The notes: a model not told the origin generated them from the letters alone. Positions 5,861 through 13,524 are shown, numbered from the stretch's first letter. The stretch: DNA of 14,670 nt from an uncultured Ruminococcus sp. (GCA_902773045.1 CACYDE010000041.1:1-14670), one strand, 5' to 3'. Numbers and translations are program-made.

Positions 5861-6760
5861 CTACCCCATCAATATGTTTATCAAAGTATTGATAAGTCCC
5901 ATAACAAGACCTATCACGGCTCCGAGGTTTACGATGGTATCAAGCTCCTTTTTCATTACCTGCAAAACAAGCTCTTCAAGCTGATCCATATCCATCGCGT
6001 TGATCTTGTCCTCTATCATTTTAGAAATATCAAGCTTTTGGAAAAGCTCGTCAAGCGCTCTGTCAACAGCTTTTCGATAAACTTTGACAACCGTTTCATC
6101 GACTTTTTCATTTGTAATCTCCACGCTCTCCAGAAGGCTGATTATCGTTCTTGATTCGATATCGTCAAGCTTTTTTCCGACTTCATTCCCGATAACCGTA
6201 CCGCCGTTTTTGTCAATATATTTTTGAACCTCATCACCTATCATCTTTGTGATCGATGAGATCAGATCATCGGTGATGAACATCTTCAGCATCGGGTTCT
6301 GAGTTTTTTCACGAACGACCTTTCCGCACTCAACCGCAACAATATTTCCTATCCCTATGCTGTTCACGGAAGAGATGATCTGTTCTGTTATCGTGTCGGA
6401 AATTCTGACTTTTAATTTGGAGTATCCTTCATCATCAAGCTTTCCGACAGCCATGATCTCGGTTTTTATCTCTGCGCCAAGAACCTCGTGAACTCTTCCG
6501 AGAACCGCAGTCTGTGCATTTTCGCTTATGAGTCTGGATTTTATATCTTCCTTTGTGATAAGAGTATTTCCGACAACATTACCTACTGCCTTAGCAAGCC
6601 GAGGTTTTCCTTTCGGGATCGCTCCCGGTGTGAAAGGGATAGTCTTTCCTAAAAATTTGACTTCGTTTTTCGGTCTGAAAAGCATCTTCACCGCAATATA
6701 ATTTGTTCCGTAACCTATAACGGTTCCCATTACAGGCGTAATAATATACTTTAAAATCAT
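5861..6760 (-). CDS. DUF445 family membrane protein
   Basis: A 299-residue DUF445 protein. The N-terminus carries the family signature: a short hydrophobic stretch, GYGTNYIAVKMLFRP (residues 16-30) and IPFTPGAIPKGKPRLAKAVG (41-60). A long, mostly alpha-helical middle region with many charged residues follows, and a C-terminal membrane helix at about 280-298 ends the protein. Family members are membrane-associated and poorly characterised; I assign no function. The ribosome site GGTGA lies 4 bases before the ATG, in the 29-bp gap after the SH3 lipoprotein gene. It is the last gene of the operon that starts with the metallophosphoesterase and ends at the terminator at 5810-5836. Confidence 0.9.
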   Translation of the reverse strand: MILKYIITPVMGTVIGYGTNYIAVKMLFRPKNEVKFLGKTIPFTPGAIPKGKPRLAKAVGNVVGNTLITKEDIKSRLISENAQTAVLGRVHEVLGAEIKTEIMAVGKLDDEGYSKLKVRISDTITEQIISSVNSIGIGNIVAVECGKVVREKTQNPMLKMFITDDLISSITKMIGDEVQKYIDKNGGTVIGNEVGKKLDDIESRTIISLLESVEITNEKVDETVVKVYRKAVDRALDELFQKLDISKMIEDKINAMDMDQLEELVLQVMKKELDTIVNLGAVIGLVMGLINTLINILMG

Positions 6761-6789
6761 TTATTCACCATTCCAAACAACTAAAATAA

Positions 6790-7869
6790 TCAATTCCACT
6801 CGGCAGGGTAAAGATAATTCGGATCACCCTTTACAAAACCGTACATTCCGAGCGTGGGCGCGTAGATATACCAATAATCGCCGCTTGTGTCAAGAACATA
6901 AACCTGTTCCTCATAGTAAAGCGCACCGAGAATAGACTCGCTGTCCGCGTTCGGTTCACTTCTGAGTGCGAGATAATCCACATCCACATCAACGATATAT
7001 ATGCTGTAACCCGAATTCGGCGCTTCACCCTCACCGACATATCTTCCGTCCGCAGACTTTCTGCTTGCGGTCTTGCTTTCGGTCTTGCTTTCGGTCTTGC
7101 TTTCTGTTTTACTCTCTGTTTTGCTTTCGGATTTGCTTTCTGTTTTACTCTCTGTTTTGCTTTCCGACTTACTCTCCGTTTTCTTTGAAGAAACGCTTTC
7201 TTCCTTGATTTTCTCTTCCGAAAGAAGCATGCTGCTTATATATCCCATTTTACCGTTCTTGTCACTGACTCTCCACATTCCGGAATTCAGCATGGCGATC
7301 ACCGTTACCCCTTCGTTCTTTTTCAGGGACTTTATTTCCACAGACGCGCTCTCATCTTCGTACATCACCACAGAGTCCGATTTTGAGTAATATATCTGAC
7401 CATAGGAAACCTCGGACGAATCAACGACAAGGTAACAATCCTCAACATAACCGAAAGCCGCAAGTGTTTCGCTGTAAATAAAAGAGTAGTCCGTAATGCT
7501 GCTGTTTATAAAAGAAACGCTGTCGCCGAACGAAAGTTCTCCGATTACATCGCTGTTTTCCCTTTCGTCCTTGATGACCTCGACTGCGGAAGACCCGGAA
7601 ATAAACATTGTTTTATATGCCGAGGTATCAAACGACGGTTCTTCCTTCTTCGAATCGCTCGATTCATTTTCCGATGAAACTTCGGAAAAGACTTCTTCTG
7701 TTTCGGATCCTGTTTTCTCATCGGCTGCACTTTGAATTTCCGAAGTATCTTCAACGGATTCGGTATCGGCGTCGTCGCGCGCAAGTTTATTAACGTCTAT
7801 CTGACAGCCGCCAAAACAGGAAACAGCCGCCAAAATCACAGCCATTAAAAATGCTGTTCTTTTTTTCAT
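6790..7869 (-). CDS. Lipoprotein with three SH3-like domains
   Basis: A 359-residue exported protein. Residues 1-22 form a lipoprotein signal peptide (MKKR, hydrophobic core, then FGGC with C22 as the lipidated cysteine). An acidic Ser/Glu-rich linker (about 30-82) is followed by two SH3-like modules at about 86-148 and 158-216, a repetitive Lys/Thr/Glu/Ser spacer (about 230-270), and a third module at about 291-353 with the typical YLALRSEPNADSESILGAL. Bacterial SH3 domains usually bind cell-wall peptides. No catalytic domain is present, so an envelope sensor or wall-anchoring partner is likely (inference). The ribosome site GGAGG lies six bases before the ATG. It sits between the ADP-ribosylglycohydrolase and DUF445 genes with gaps of about 29 bp. 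Confidence 0.87.
   Translation of the reverse strand: MKKRTAFLMAVILAAVSCFGGCQIDVNKLARDDADTESVEDTSEIQSAADEKTGSETEEVFSEVSSENESSDSKKEEPSFDTSAYKTMFISGSSAVEVIKDERENSDVIGELSFGDSVSFINSSITDYSFIYSETLAAFGYVEDCYLVVDSSEVSYGQIYYSKSDSVVMYEDESASVEIKSLKKNEGVTVIAMLNSGMWRVSDKNGKMGYISSMLLSEEKIKEESVSSKKTESKSESKTESKTESKSESKTESKTESKTESKTESKTASRKSADGRYVGEGEAPNSGYSIYIVDVDVDYLALRSEPNADSESILGALYYEEQVYVLDTSGDYWYIYAPTLGMYGFVKGDPNYLYPAEWN
7060..7182 (-). repeat. 12-bp tandem repeat coding for (T/S)ESK units
   Basis: About ten degenerate 12-bp units encode TESK or SESK tetrads (residues 230-270 of the SH3 lipoprotein). The repeats make a flexible charged spacer between the second and third SH3-like domains. In-frame copy-number change would alter only its length. 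Confidence 0.85.
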
Positions 7870-7897
7870 ATTTTTCCTCCATTTATCCCGAGATCAA

Positions 7898-8974
7898 TTA
7901 TCTGAAATACTTATCGTGCCATGATTTGGAATCCGAATACTTTTCAAAAAGATCATCGGCTAACTCAAGAATAGTATCACTCAGTTCAAGTTTTTCTTTC
8001 CATTTTGCGGAAATATTGTCATAACCAATTATTGCCCCGACTATATTTCCCGTGATGGAGCCTGTTGAATCACTGTCGCCGCCATGATTCACGGAAGCGA
8101 TCATTGCCATATCAAAATTATCCCTGTATTTAAGGCTGCAATAGACAGCGATAGCCAATGCTTCCTCCGCAACCCAGCCGCCGCCTATATTCTCTATATT
8201 TTCAACATCGGTAAGTTCGTTCTTTGACAGTTCAACTGCCTTTTTCATAAGATTCACGTAGTAATTCAAATGTTTGTGACTGCCGTAAAGCTTTGAAACA
8301 AGGTCGCTGCTCTCTGTAATTATTCCCTCGAGAGTATCGCCCTCGCAGCATCCGCCATAAACTATCCTGTGAACTATCTGAGCTAACGCCGCCGCCGGAA
8401 TATATCCGAGGGAGTGACCGTGAGTGATAGCCGCAGTTTCTGCTCCCAGCTTCATTATATATTCAATGTCAATATCATGATCGTAAAACAAACCCACCGG
8501 GGCTGCACGCATTACGCCTCCGCAGCCCTTGCTTTTATTGATAGGCTCGGAAACACTTCCCATTTTTCCGCTGCTGAGAGAATTCAGACAAGTTATTCCC
8601 GGTGCTCTGGGTACATGAAGCTCTTCGACATCAAAAAGCCATGTAAAAGGCTTTTTTAACTTTTGTCCGTACTGACAGGCATACCAGTCAAGATAACTTT
8701 TGTAAATTGACTTTTCGGGGGAATACTCTGTTCCGTTAACCGTATTTATGGTAAAACAGTTCAACAGTCCGACAGCTGTAAACAGCGTCATCTGTGTATC
8801 GTCTGAGATCACGGCTTTTCCGTTCGCAAGATACGGCAGCAGGTTTGTGATTCCGGATTCACCGTATTTTTCTGTTATACCTTCGTATTTCATAAATTCA
8901 ACAGGATAACCAAGCGCGTCTCCTATTGCACCGCCGATCAATGAACCTCTGATCTTATTTTTTACGCTTTCCAC
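7898..8974 (-). CDS. ADP-ribosylglycohydrolase family protein
   Basis: A 358-residue member of the DraG/ARH family, which removes ADP-ribose from proteins, nucleic acids or small molecules using two Mg ions. The motifs are complete: GSLIGGAIGDALGYPVEF (residues 10-27), ISDDTQMTL (56-64, first metal site), KGCGGVMRAAPVGL (149-162), THGHSLGYIPAAAL (184-197) and NHGGDSDSTG (296-305, second metal site). I start at GTG 8974, with GGGGG eight bases upstream; the open frame extends back to 9070, but that would overlap the metallophosphoesterase by over 100 bp and add a basic, non-conserved leader. The remaining overlap is 20 bp, so the two genes are tightly coupled. The substrate cannot be told, and no ADP-ribosyltransferase is nearby. 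Confidence 0.93.
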   Translation of the reverse strand: MESVKNKIRGSLIGGAIGDALGYPVEFMKYEGITEKYGESGITNLLPYLANGKAVISDDTQMTLFTAVGLLNCFTINTVNGTEYSPEKSIYKSYLDWYACQYGQKLKKPFTWLFDVEELHVPRAPGITCLNSLSSGKMGSVSEPINKSKGCGGVMRAAPVGLFYDHDIDIEYIMKLGAETAAITHGHSLGYIPAAALAQIVHRIVYGGCCEGDTLEGIITESSDLVSKLYGSHKHLNYYVNLMKKAVELSKNELTDVENIENIGGGWVAEEALAIAVYCSLKYRDNFDMAMIASVNHGGDSDSTGSITGNIVGAIIGYDNISAKWKEKLELSDTILELADDLFEKYSDSKSWHDKYFR

Positions 8975-9767
8975 CTTTTTTTCCCCCTTTACTCTCTTTT
9001 CCGTAAGAAAGCTTGAAACGCTCTTTCGGAACTTCAAAAATCTGATCGAAAAGAAAACAATATTTTTCATTTAAAAATCCGTTCGCATGATAGTGACCGA
9101 AGAACCAGTAATCAAACTCGCATTTCTTGCTTATCTCTTCAAAAAAGCATGTGAGTCGGTTGTCGTCTTTTCTTCCGAGTTTTTCTTCAACGAGACACTT
9201 CGGCGCACAATGTGTTATCATGTAATCAACCTTGTAGCCGCATTTTTCCAGTGTTTCTTTCGCTTTTTCATATTCCGCGTCGTTTGGGAGTTCTTCCTCC
9301 CACCATGATTCCCCCTTGACTCTGTAGAGAATCTTTCCGCTTCGGTCAAGCTTTTTTTTCTTGGCTTTAAAATCCGGATCGTTCTTATCAAGGATCCCGT
9401 CTTCAACGTCATGAGAAGCCGCGCCGCCCATCGCAAATATTTTCTTCCCGTCAATTTCAAAAAGATTTCCTCTCATCAGGTGAATGACCGACGGACGAAT
9501 AAAATGCACTTCTCCCCCGTTCCACTGTTCAACCGGATAAGAATTCAAAAGCTCAAAGTTCTCATGATTCCCGTCAACAAATAACGTTGTGAACGGTTTT
9601 GACTCCAGCCAGTCAAACATATACTTCTCTCTCGGCGAATCGTCCCAGATTCCGAAATCTCCGCAAATAATCACATAATCCTTCTTTGTCAGTCTCTTCT
9701 GTCGATGGAAATTTGCCACAGAAAATTTTTCGAAGGAACCGTGAGTGTCCCCTGTCACAAAAATCAT
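8955..9767 (-). CDS. Calcineurin-like metallophosphoesterase
   Basis: A 270-residue two-metal phosphoesterase. All five blocks are visible: GDTHG (residues 6-10), CGDFGIWDD (35-43), DGNHEN (65-70), MITHCAPK (183-190) and FGHYHANG (223-230), providing the usual Asp, Asn and His ligands. The lysine-rich C-terminus (SKGGKKGGKRKK) may bind nucleic acid or be a tail only. I use the ATG at 9767, eight bases after AGGAGGG; the frame extends 18 codons upstream without a ribosome site or conserved residues. It is the first gene of a four-gene operon and overlaps the ADP-ribosylglycohydrolase by 20 bp, which suggests linked activities on nucleotides or modified nucleic acids (inference). The substrate is unknown. 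Confidence 0.92.
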   Translation of the reverse strand: MIFVTGDTHGSFEKFSVANFHRQKRLTKKDYVIICGDFGIWDDSPREKYMFDWLESKPFTTLFVDGNHENFELLNSYPVEQWNGGEVHFIRPSVIHLMRGNLFEIDGKKIFAMGGAASHDVEDGILDKNDPDFKAKKKKLDRSGKILYRVKGESWWEEELPNDAEYEKAKETLEKCGYKVDYMITHCAPKCLVEEKLGRKDDNRLTCFFEEISKKCEFDYWFFGHYHANGFLNEKYCFLFDQIFEVPKERFKLSYGKESKGGKKGGKRKK

Positions 9768-10035
9768 TTCTATCCCTCCTATGCTGCTGCGATTCTCCTC
9801 TGAAATCTTTTGAGTGAGCAATATACCGTTAAAGGCTCCGCCCTTATAAACCCGTCAACTTTCGAGAAAGATGGATCAAAACTTCTTCAAGCTTTGCTAT
9901 CCTTACCCTGTGGATAGCGGTTTTAACAATAAGCAAAAAATTGATTGTTTTGCTTTTAAGGCAGAACCGGTAGAATAATTTTATTATATACATAACATAC
10001 CGTAAATTCAATAACAAAATTGTTAATAATACCTC
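9768..10035 (-). other. Long leader of the metallophosphoesterase operon
   Basis: From the predicted start near 9976 to the ATG at 9767 the leader is about 205 nt. It contains GCTATCC/GGATAGC, a 7-bp stem with a 9-base loop, and a 6-bp AACAAT/ATTGTT pair. No riboswitch class was recognised and no convincing ORF is present. Confidence 0.45.
9983..10011 (-). promoter_or_regulatory. Promoter of the metallophosphoesterase operon
   Basis: On the minus strand: TTGAAT (10006-10011), a 17-base spacer and TATAAT (9983-9988). It stands directly downstream of the terminator of the preceding operon, as expected for the start of a new unit. Confidence 0.7.
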
Positions 10036-10082
10036 AATATAAAATAAAAATAAAAGCCGTCCGACAAACGCCGAACAGCTTT
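10036..10082 (-). terminator. Intrinsic terminator of the three-paralogue operon
   Basis: On the minus strand AAAGCTGTTCG (10072-10082) pairs with CGGACGGCTTT (10053-10063) using two G-U pairs, followed by TTTTATTTTTATTTTA. In the plus direction those pairs become A-C mismatches, so it works for the minus strand. It lies 14 bp beyond the stop codon at 10097. Confidence 0.85.
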
Positions 10083-10096
10083 GACTTAATATTATA

Positions 10097-11011
10097 TTAT
10101 CCGCCGAAAAATCCGTCGTACTCGTTTCCGGAATCATTTGAAGAACTGCTTGTGAAAAATCCGTCATCAAAACGATCATCCTGAGCCGAACCCTGAAACT
10201 GATCCTGCGGCTGAGTCGGCCGGGACGGAGCGCTGTAAGCTTCACCCTGATTCTGCGGTCTTTCGTCAAGGAGTCTCTCTGAATCGCCGAACATAGCGTC
10301 CGTTCCGTCATCATTCTTGTTTCCGGATTTTCTTTCCTGCGCGATCCGATAGATAGATCTTTCATGCTCTATGTTATCAATATCTCTGTTTTTCTTAAAG
10401 CCCTGCACAACAAGCACAAGAGCAACAGCCGCGCATGCATAGAAAATAAGAGAAATATAAAATCTTGCGCTTATACTTGAAACAGACTTTGCAGTATCTA
10501 TATAATATTCGGTTATTTCAAGATCTCCGATATTTGTACTTTCTCTGAGCTTGGAAGAAACGCTTTCCTCGGCGGACGTATTCTTTTTCAGAACACCCGA
10601 AAGCTCCACAGCTTCTGCGGCGTCGCCTTTCGAGGAAGCTCTCCACAGATTGTTGAACAATTCATAATTGTCCGATGAACCCGGACATTTCACAAGAACA
10701 AGCTTTTGAGGATTATCCTTGTCGATCGGATTTCCTCCCACCGTCACAAGGTAGTAGTAAGCCCCGTTTTTCAACGTGAAATCGGAATCTTCTCCGCTGT
10801 CGTTTTCCGCACAGCCTATAATATTATAAAGCTCGCCTTCGATCGGTCTGTTGGTTCTGAATTCGACTGCGGTCACTTCATTGAAATTCAGCGTTCCTCC
10901 TCCGAGAATCCTGTTGAACATCACGGAAAATACAGGCGCGGAAATTATGATCGCAACGATCAGGAAAACCGCAAAAACGGCGATCTTCGGAACTACATTT
11001 GACTTTTTCAT
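10097..11011 (-). CDS. Two-helix membrane protein, paralogue A
   Basis: An unrecognised 304-residue protein, third and last gene of a tandem family. Helix 1 spans about residues 10-32. An external domain (about 33-182) follows, then helix 2 (about 183-203), and a 100-residue polar tail. KKNRD after helix 2 places the tail inside by the positive-inside rule. The external domain keeps the family layout: IEGELYNIIGCAEND matches the VNGE/VGGR start of the sister proteins, AYYYLVTV matches their YYYVI/YYYLI strand, and EYYIDTAKSVSSI takes the place of YTLDCT. The tail is rich in Gln, Pro, Asp, Ser and Gly and ends with two DGFF motifs. It starts 24 bp after paralogue B, with GGGG about nine bases before the ATG. 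Confidence 0.82.
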   Translation of the reverse strand: MKKSNVVPKIAVFAVFLIVAIIISAPVFSVMFNRILGGGTLNFNEVTAVEFRTNRPIEGELYNIIGCAENDSGEDSDFTLKNGAYYYLVTVGGNPIDKDNPQKLVLVKCPGSSDNYELFNNLWRASSKGDAAEAVELSGVLKKNTSAEESVSSKLRESTNIGDLEITEYYIDTAKSVSSISARFYISLIFYACAAVALVLVVQGFKKNRDIDNIEHERSIYRIAQERKSGNKNDDGTDAMFGDSERLLDERPQNQGEAYSAPSRPTQPQDQFQGSAQDDRFDDGFFTSSSSNDSGNEYDGFFGG

Positions 11012-11035
11012 AAAGGAAACCCCTTTCTCGGCGTG

Positions 11036-12103
11036 TTACTGATATCGGTCTTTTTTCAGGCTGACTTTGTCAACGGAGTTGCTGTCATGAGCATTTGCAT
11101 AACGGTTATCCGCATTATAAGATGTATTTGCTCCGTAATTCGACGAAGGTGAATAATCACCGTTCTGCGAAGCGTAGCCGTTATTCCGGGGAGCATAATT
11201 TTCTTGAGGAACATAAGCTGCATTTTTTGGAGCATACCCATTGCCGACGGCAGGAACAAAATCTGCATTTTGATGGTTCTGCTGCGGGATATACGCGTTG
11301 TTCTGAGGCGGATAAACATTGCCGTTCGGGACATATCCGTTGTTTTGAGGCGGATAAACATTGCCGTTCGGAACATATCCGTTGTTTTGAGGCGGATAAA
11401 CATTGCTGTTCGGAATATATCCGTTGTTCTGAGGAAAGCCGTAAGCCTGCTGAGGCTGCGCAATTTTTGCTTTTTTAGAGTGTTTTACATTCAAAACGAT
11501 AAGAATTACTAAAATGATGAAGAGAAAAATCGAAATTACGACCGACCCGATAAACTGATTGCACAAATCGGAAACCGTTTGCGTGCAGTCAAGAGTATAG
11601 TTTGCAAGTCTCGCGTCAGACATATCAAAATTGTTAGTCGTAAGGCTGCTTTTCCAATTATCGTACTCGTCAACCACATCCGACTCGTTGCTTACCAATA
11701 TGCCGTCAACCGCGATACCTTCTGTGAGAAGGTACTCATATTGCTTTCCCTCATCAAGGTCAGCAAGATAAAGATGATCCAAATCCTCGCTGAGTCTTGT
11801 ATACGCCGGAGCCTTCACGATCATATAAGTTTCGGTCTCGTACTCAAGATCTATCAAATAGTAATAATTGGAAATATTATCATAATTATCGTACTCCTCG
11901 GCAAGAACGGAATATACATAGTATACTCTTCCGCCTACCGGAAGGTCCTTCGTCAATTGGCTTTCCGCCAGGTATGAAATATCGGAAATACCGTCAGACA
12001 AATTTTTCATGAAAACCCCCGACGTTTGAATCATAAGTGAAAGAAAGCAAAGCAGACCCAGCCCTACAATGGCGGACAATATCCACAAAAAAACTCTTTT
12101 CAT
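11036..12103 (-). CDS. Two-helix membrane protein, paralogue B
   Basis: A 355-residue protein not recognised by name. Helices lie at about residues 4-26 and 185-206, with an external domain between them. It shares clear blocks with paralogue C: YTLDCTQTVSDL (169-180) against YTLDCTKTVATR, DGILVSNESDVV against DGILTRNDTEIV, and a YYYLIDL strand against YYYVIPL. The cytoplasmic tail of some 150 residues begins with the basic KHSKKAK and is then low-complexity, rich in Asn, Pro, Tyr, Gln and Gly. It contains 14-residue repeats of the type NNGYVPNGNVYPPQ. The tail looks disordered and prion-like in composition. AGAGGA precedes the ATG; gaps to neighbours are 24 and 29 bp, so all three genes form one operon. 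Confidence 0.83.
   Translation of the reverse strand: MKRVFLWILSAIVGLGLLCFLSLMIQTSGVFMKNLSDGISDISYLAESQLTKDLPVGGRVYYVYSVLAEEYDNYDNISNYYYLIDLEYETETYMIVKAPAYTRLSEDLDHLYLADLDEGKQYEYLLTEGIAVDGILVSNESDVVDEYDNWKSSLTTNNFDMSDARLANYTLDCTQTVSDLCNQFIGSVVISIFLFIILVILIVLNVKHSKKAKIAQPQQAYGFPQNNGYIPNSNVYPPQNNGYVPNGNVYPPQNNGYVPNGNVYPPQNNAYIPQQNHQNADFVPAVGNGYAPKNAAYVPQENYAPRNNGYASQNGDYSPSSNYGANTSYNADNRYANAHDSNSVDKVSLKKDRYQ
11296..11434 (-). repeat. 42-bp tandem repeat (3.3 copies) in paralogue B
   Basis: Units at 11296-11337, 11338-11379 and 11380-11421 plus a partial fourth to 11434 differ by only a few bases. Each encodes 14 residues like NNGYVPNGNVYPPQ. The near identity at DNA level suggests recent duplication or ongoing homogenisation. 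Confidence 0.92.
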
Positions 12104-12132
12104 AACACGATCCTCTTTTCAAAAATAATATA

Positions 12133-13284
12133 TCAATAATGGTTGTCGTAATCTCCGCTGCCAAAATTATTGTAAGATGGATAACTATCGGAATTCACGC
12201 CATCATTATACGGGCTTTGTCCCGATGAATAATTTTCTTGACTCATAAAATCGTTTGGCTGTCCGTAATCCAAAGAACTACTCTGCGTTTGGAAACCATT
12301 TGAGACCCCGTAATTCTGAGAACCTCCCTGAGTTTGGAAGCTTCCGGAATTCTGACGTCCCTGAGACGAAAAATTCTGTTCAAAAGCTTTGACCGAACCA
12401 CTCTGAGCCTGAAAGCCACCCGACGAGCCATAGGTCGGATTCTGATCGAAACCGGTCATGGCAGAAGAATTAAAAGTCATTGTCGGATCATAACGATTTG
12501 AAGGAACCGTATTCACTGCAGGCGCAGAATTCGGTGAAGAATAGTTATTGCCATAAGGAGAATAAGAAGGCAACGGAGAAGGAGAAGGAGAAGGAGAAGG
12601 AGAAGGAGAAGACGATGGCGAACCATAGCCCACAGCGCCGTAAGAAGGTTTCCTTCCGCCGAAAAACTTGACAAGCAGGAAAATTCCCGTTCCGACAAAA
12701 GCGATCAAAAGCACAGAACCTACCCAAAATTCCTTTATTCTTGTGGCAACGGTTTTTGTGCAGTCAAGAGTGTAAGGCGCAAGCATTAATCCCTCGTCAT
12801 CATCAAAGTAACTTACCCATTCGTTATAAAACCCTACTATTTCGGTATCATTCCGTGTCAGAATCCCGTCGACACGAAAAGCAGCGTCATAGAGATCATC
12901 CAACGTTGTATTGTCGTCCCAGAACAGATCAACCAAGTTGTCTGCCTGATCGGTCATTCCCGAACGTGCTGAGGTTTTTAGCAGCATACAATATTCTTCA
13001 TCTAAGGGAATAACATAATAATAAGCATTTGTTGTTTCTGTTGTACGTCCCGTATACCTTGATGTTTCTTCGGTAACATAAGACGCGATGCAGTCATAGA
13101 CCATAGAGCATTCTCCGTTGACCGCCATATTTTTACTCATTTTATTTGGTTCAAGGGAATAAAGATCTGTAGTTCCGCTCGACATCTGGCTGAAGAAGAC
13201 GCCGCTTCCGGAGCTTAAGCATAGGACTATACCAACTATCCAAAGCACGACCCCGCTGCAAATAAGCCTGTATTTGATCTTCAT
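12133..13284 (-). CDS. Two-helix membrane protein, paralogue C
   Basis: A 383-residue protein of unknown function, first gene of the tandem set. Helix 1 lies at about residues 7-24 and helix 2 at about 188-206. The external domain holds YYYVIPLDEEYCMLLK (88-103), VDGILTRNDTEIV (138-150) and YTLDCTKTVA (171-180), shared with paralogue B. The tail (207-383) has a Ser-Pro dipeptide run and then Gln/Ser/Gly/Tyr-rich sequence with three FQxQxGS-like units. I start at the ATG 13284, preceded by GGGAG; the open frame reaches 13341 but that part overlaps the promoter. Transcription would begin near 13323 and continue through B and A to the terminator at 10036-10082. Confidence 0.83.
   Translation of the reverse strand: MKIKYRLICSGVVLWIVGIVLCLSSGSGVFFSQMSSGTTDLYSLEPNKMSKNMAVNGECSMVYDCIASYVTEETSRYTGRTTETTNAYYYVIPLDEEYCMLLKTSARSGMTDQADNLVDLFWDDNTTLDDLYDAAFRVDGILTRNDTEIVGFYNEWVSYFDDDEGLMLAPYTLDCTKTVATRIKEFWVGSVLLIAFVGTGIFLLVKFFGGRKPSYGAVGYGSPSSSPSPSPSPSPSPLPSYSPYGNNYSSPNSAPAVNTVPSNRYDPTMTFNSSAMTGFDQNPTYGSSGGFQAQSGSVKAFEQNFSSQGRQNSGSFQTQGGSQNYGVSNGFQTQSSSLDYGQPNDFMSQENYSSGQSPYNDGVNSDSYPSYNNFGSGDYDNHY
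12575..12610 (-). repeat. Hexanucleotide microsatellite (6 copies) in paralogue C
   Basis: Six perfect GGAGAA units (plus strand) encode a Ser-Pro dipeptide run at about residues 226-237 of paralogue C. Changes in copy number stay in frame and would alter tail length only. Confidence 0.92.
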
Positions 13285-13329
13285 AGAAACTACTCCCTTT
13301 AGATTTGTTAAAACTTTTTTAATATATTC

Positions 13330-13358
13330 AGTATAACACATACCTTGATGTTAGTCAA
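13330..13358 (-). promoter_or_regulatory. Promoter of the three-paralogue operon
   Basis: On the minus strand: TTGACT (13353-13358), a 17-base spacer and TATACT (13330-13335). Transcription starting near 13323 gives a leader of about 39 nt before the ATG of paralogue C. Confidence 0.75.
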
Positions 13359-13433
13359 TTGTTCAAAAAGTCTATTTTTATTAAAATTTACAGACTTCCG
13401 CCCTTTCTCTTCCCAATCGACGGCAGCGGTTAT

Positions 13434-13462
13434 TTTTGTAACATCGGAAATCGGTTACAAAA
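13434..13462. promoter_or_regulatory. Operator-like 9-bp inverted repeat between divergent promoters
   Basis: TTTTGTAAC (13434-13442) and GTTACAAAA (13454-13462) are perfectly complementary with an 11-base spacer. The site lies in the roughly 140-bp gap between the two divergent -35 boxes, about 33 bp upstream of the small-gene -35 box. It could serve either unit; the regulator is unknown. Confidence 0.5.
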
Positions 13463-13495
13463 TATAAATAATTTTTAAAGCTTCTTGTAAAGGTG

Positions 13496-13524
13496 TTGAC
13501 TTTTTTGATAAAATTGGATATCAT
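13496..13524 (+). promoter_or_regulatory. Promoter of the 49-residue membrane protein gene
   Basis: TTGACT (13496-13501), a 17-base spacer and TATCAT (13519-13524). A TATAAT at 13524-13529 overlaps but would need a 22-base spacer. The leader before the ATG at 13594 would be about 60 nt. Confidence 0.6.

Noticed and set aside
7073..7390. Leu/Ser-rich plus-strand ORF opposite the lipoprotein
   Set aside because: It is the antisense of the TESK repeat region and lacks a ribosome site.
8975..9070. Longer N-terminus for the ADP-ribosylglycohydrolase
   Set aside because: It overlaps the metallophosphoesterase by over 100 bp, is basic and non-conserved, and the GTG at 8974 has a good ribosome site right before the family's first motif.
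9844..10365. 173-codon minus-strand ORF spanning the terminator of the paralogue operon
   Set aside because: It runs through paralogue A in another frame, the terminator and the next promoter; composition is that of a shadow frame.
11296..11434. Regular repeat that could suggest a CRISPR array
   Set aside because: The units are directly adjacent without unique spacers and lie in frame within a coding tail.
11095..11512. Repetitive ORFs on both strands over the 42-bp repeats
   Set aside because: They are out-of-frame readings of the repeat, which keeps all frames open because 42 is a multiple of three.
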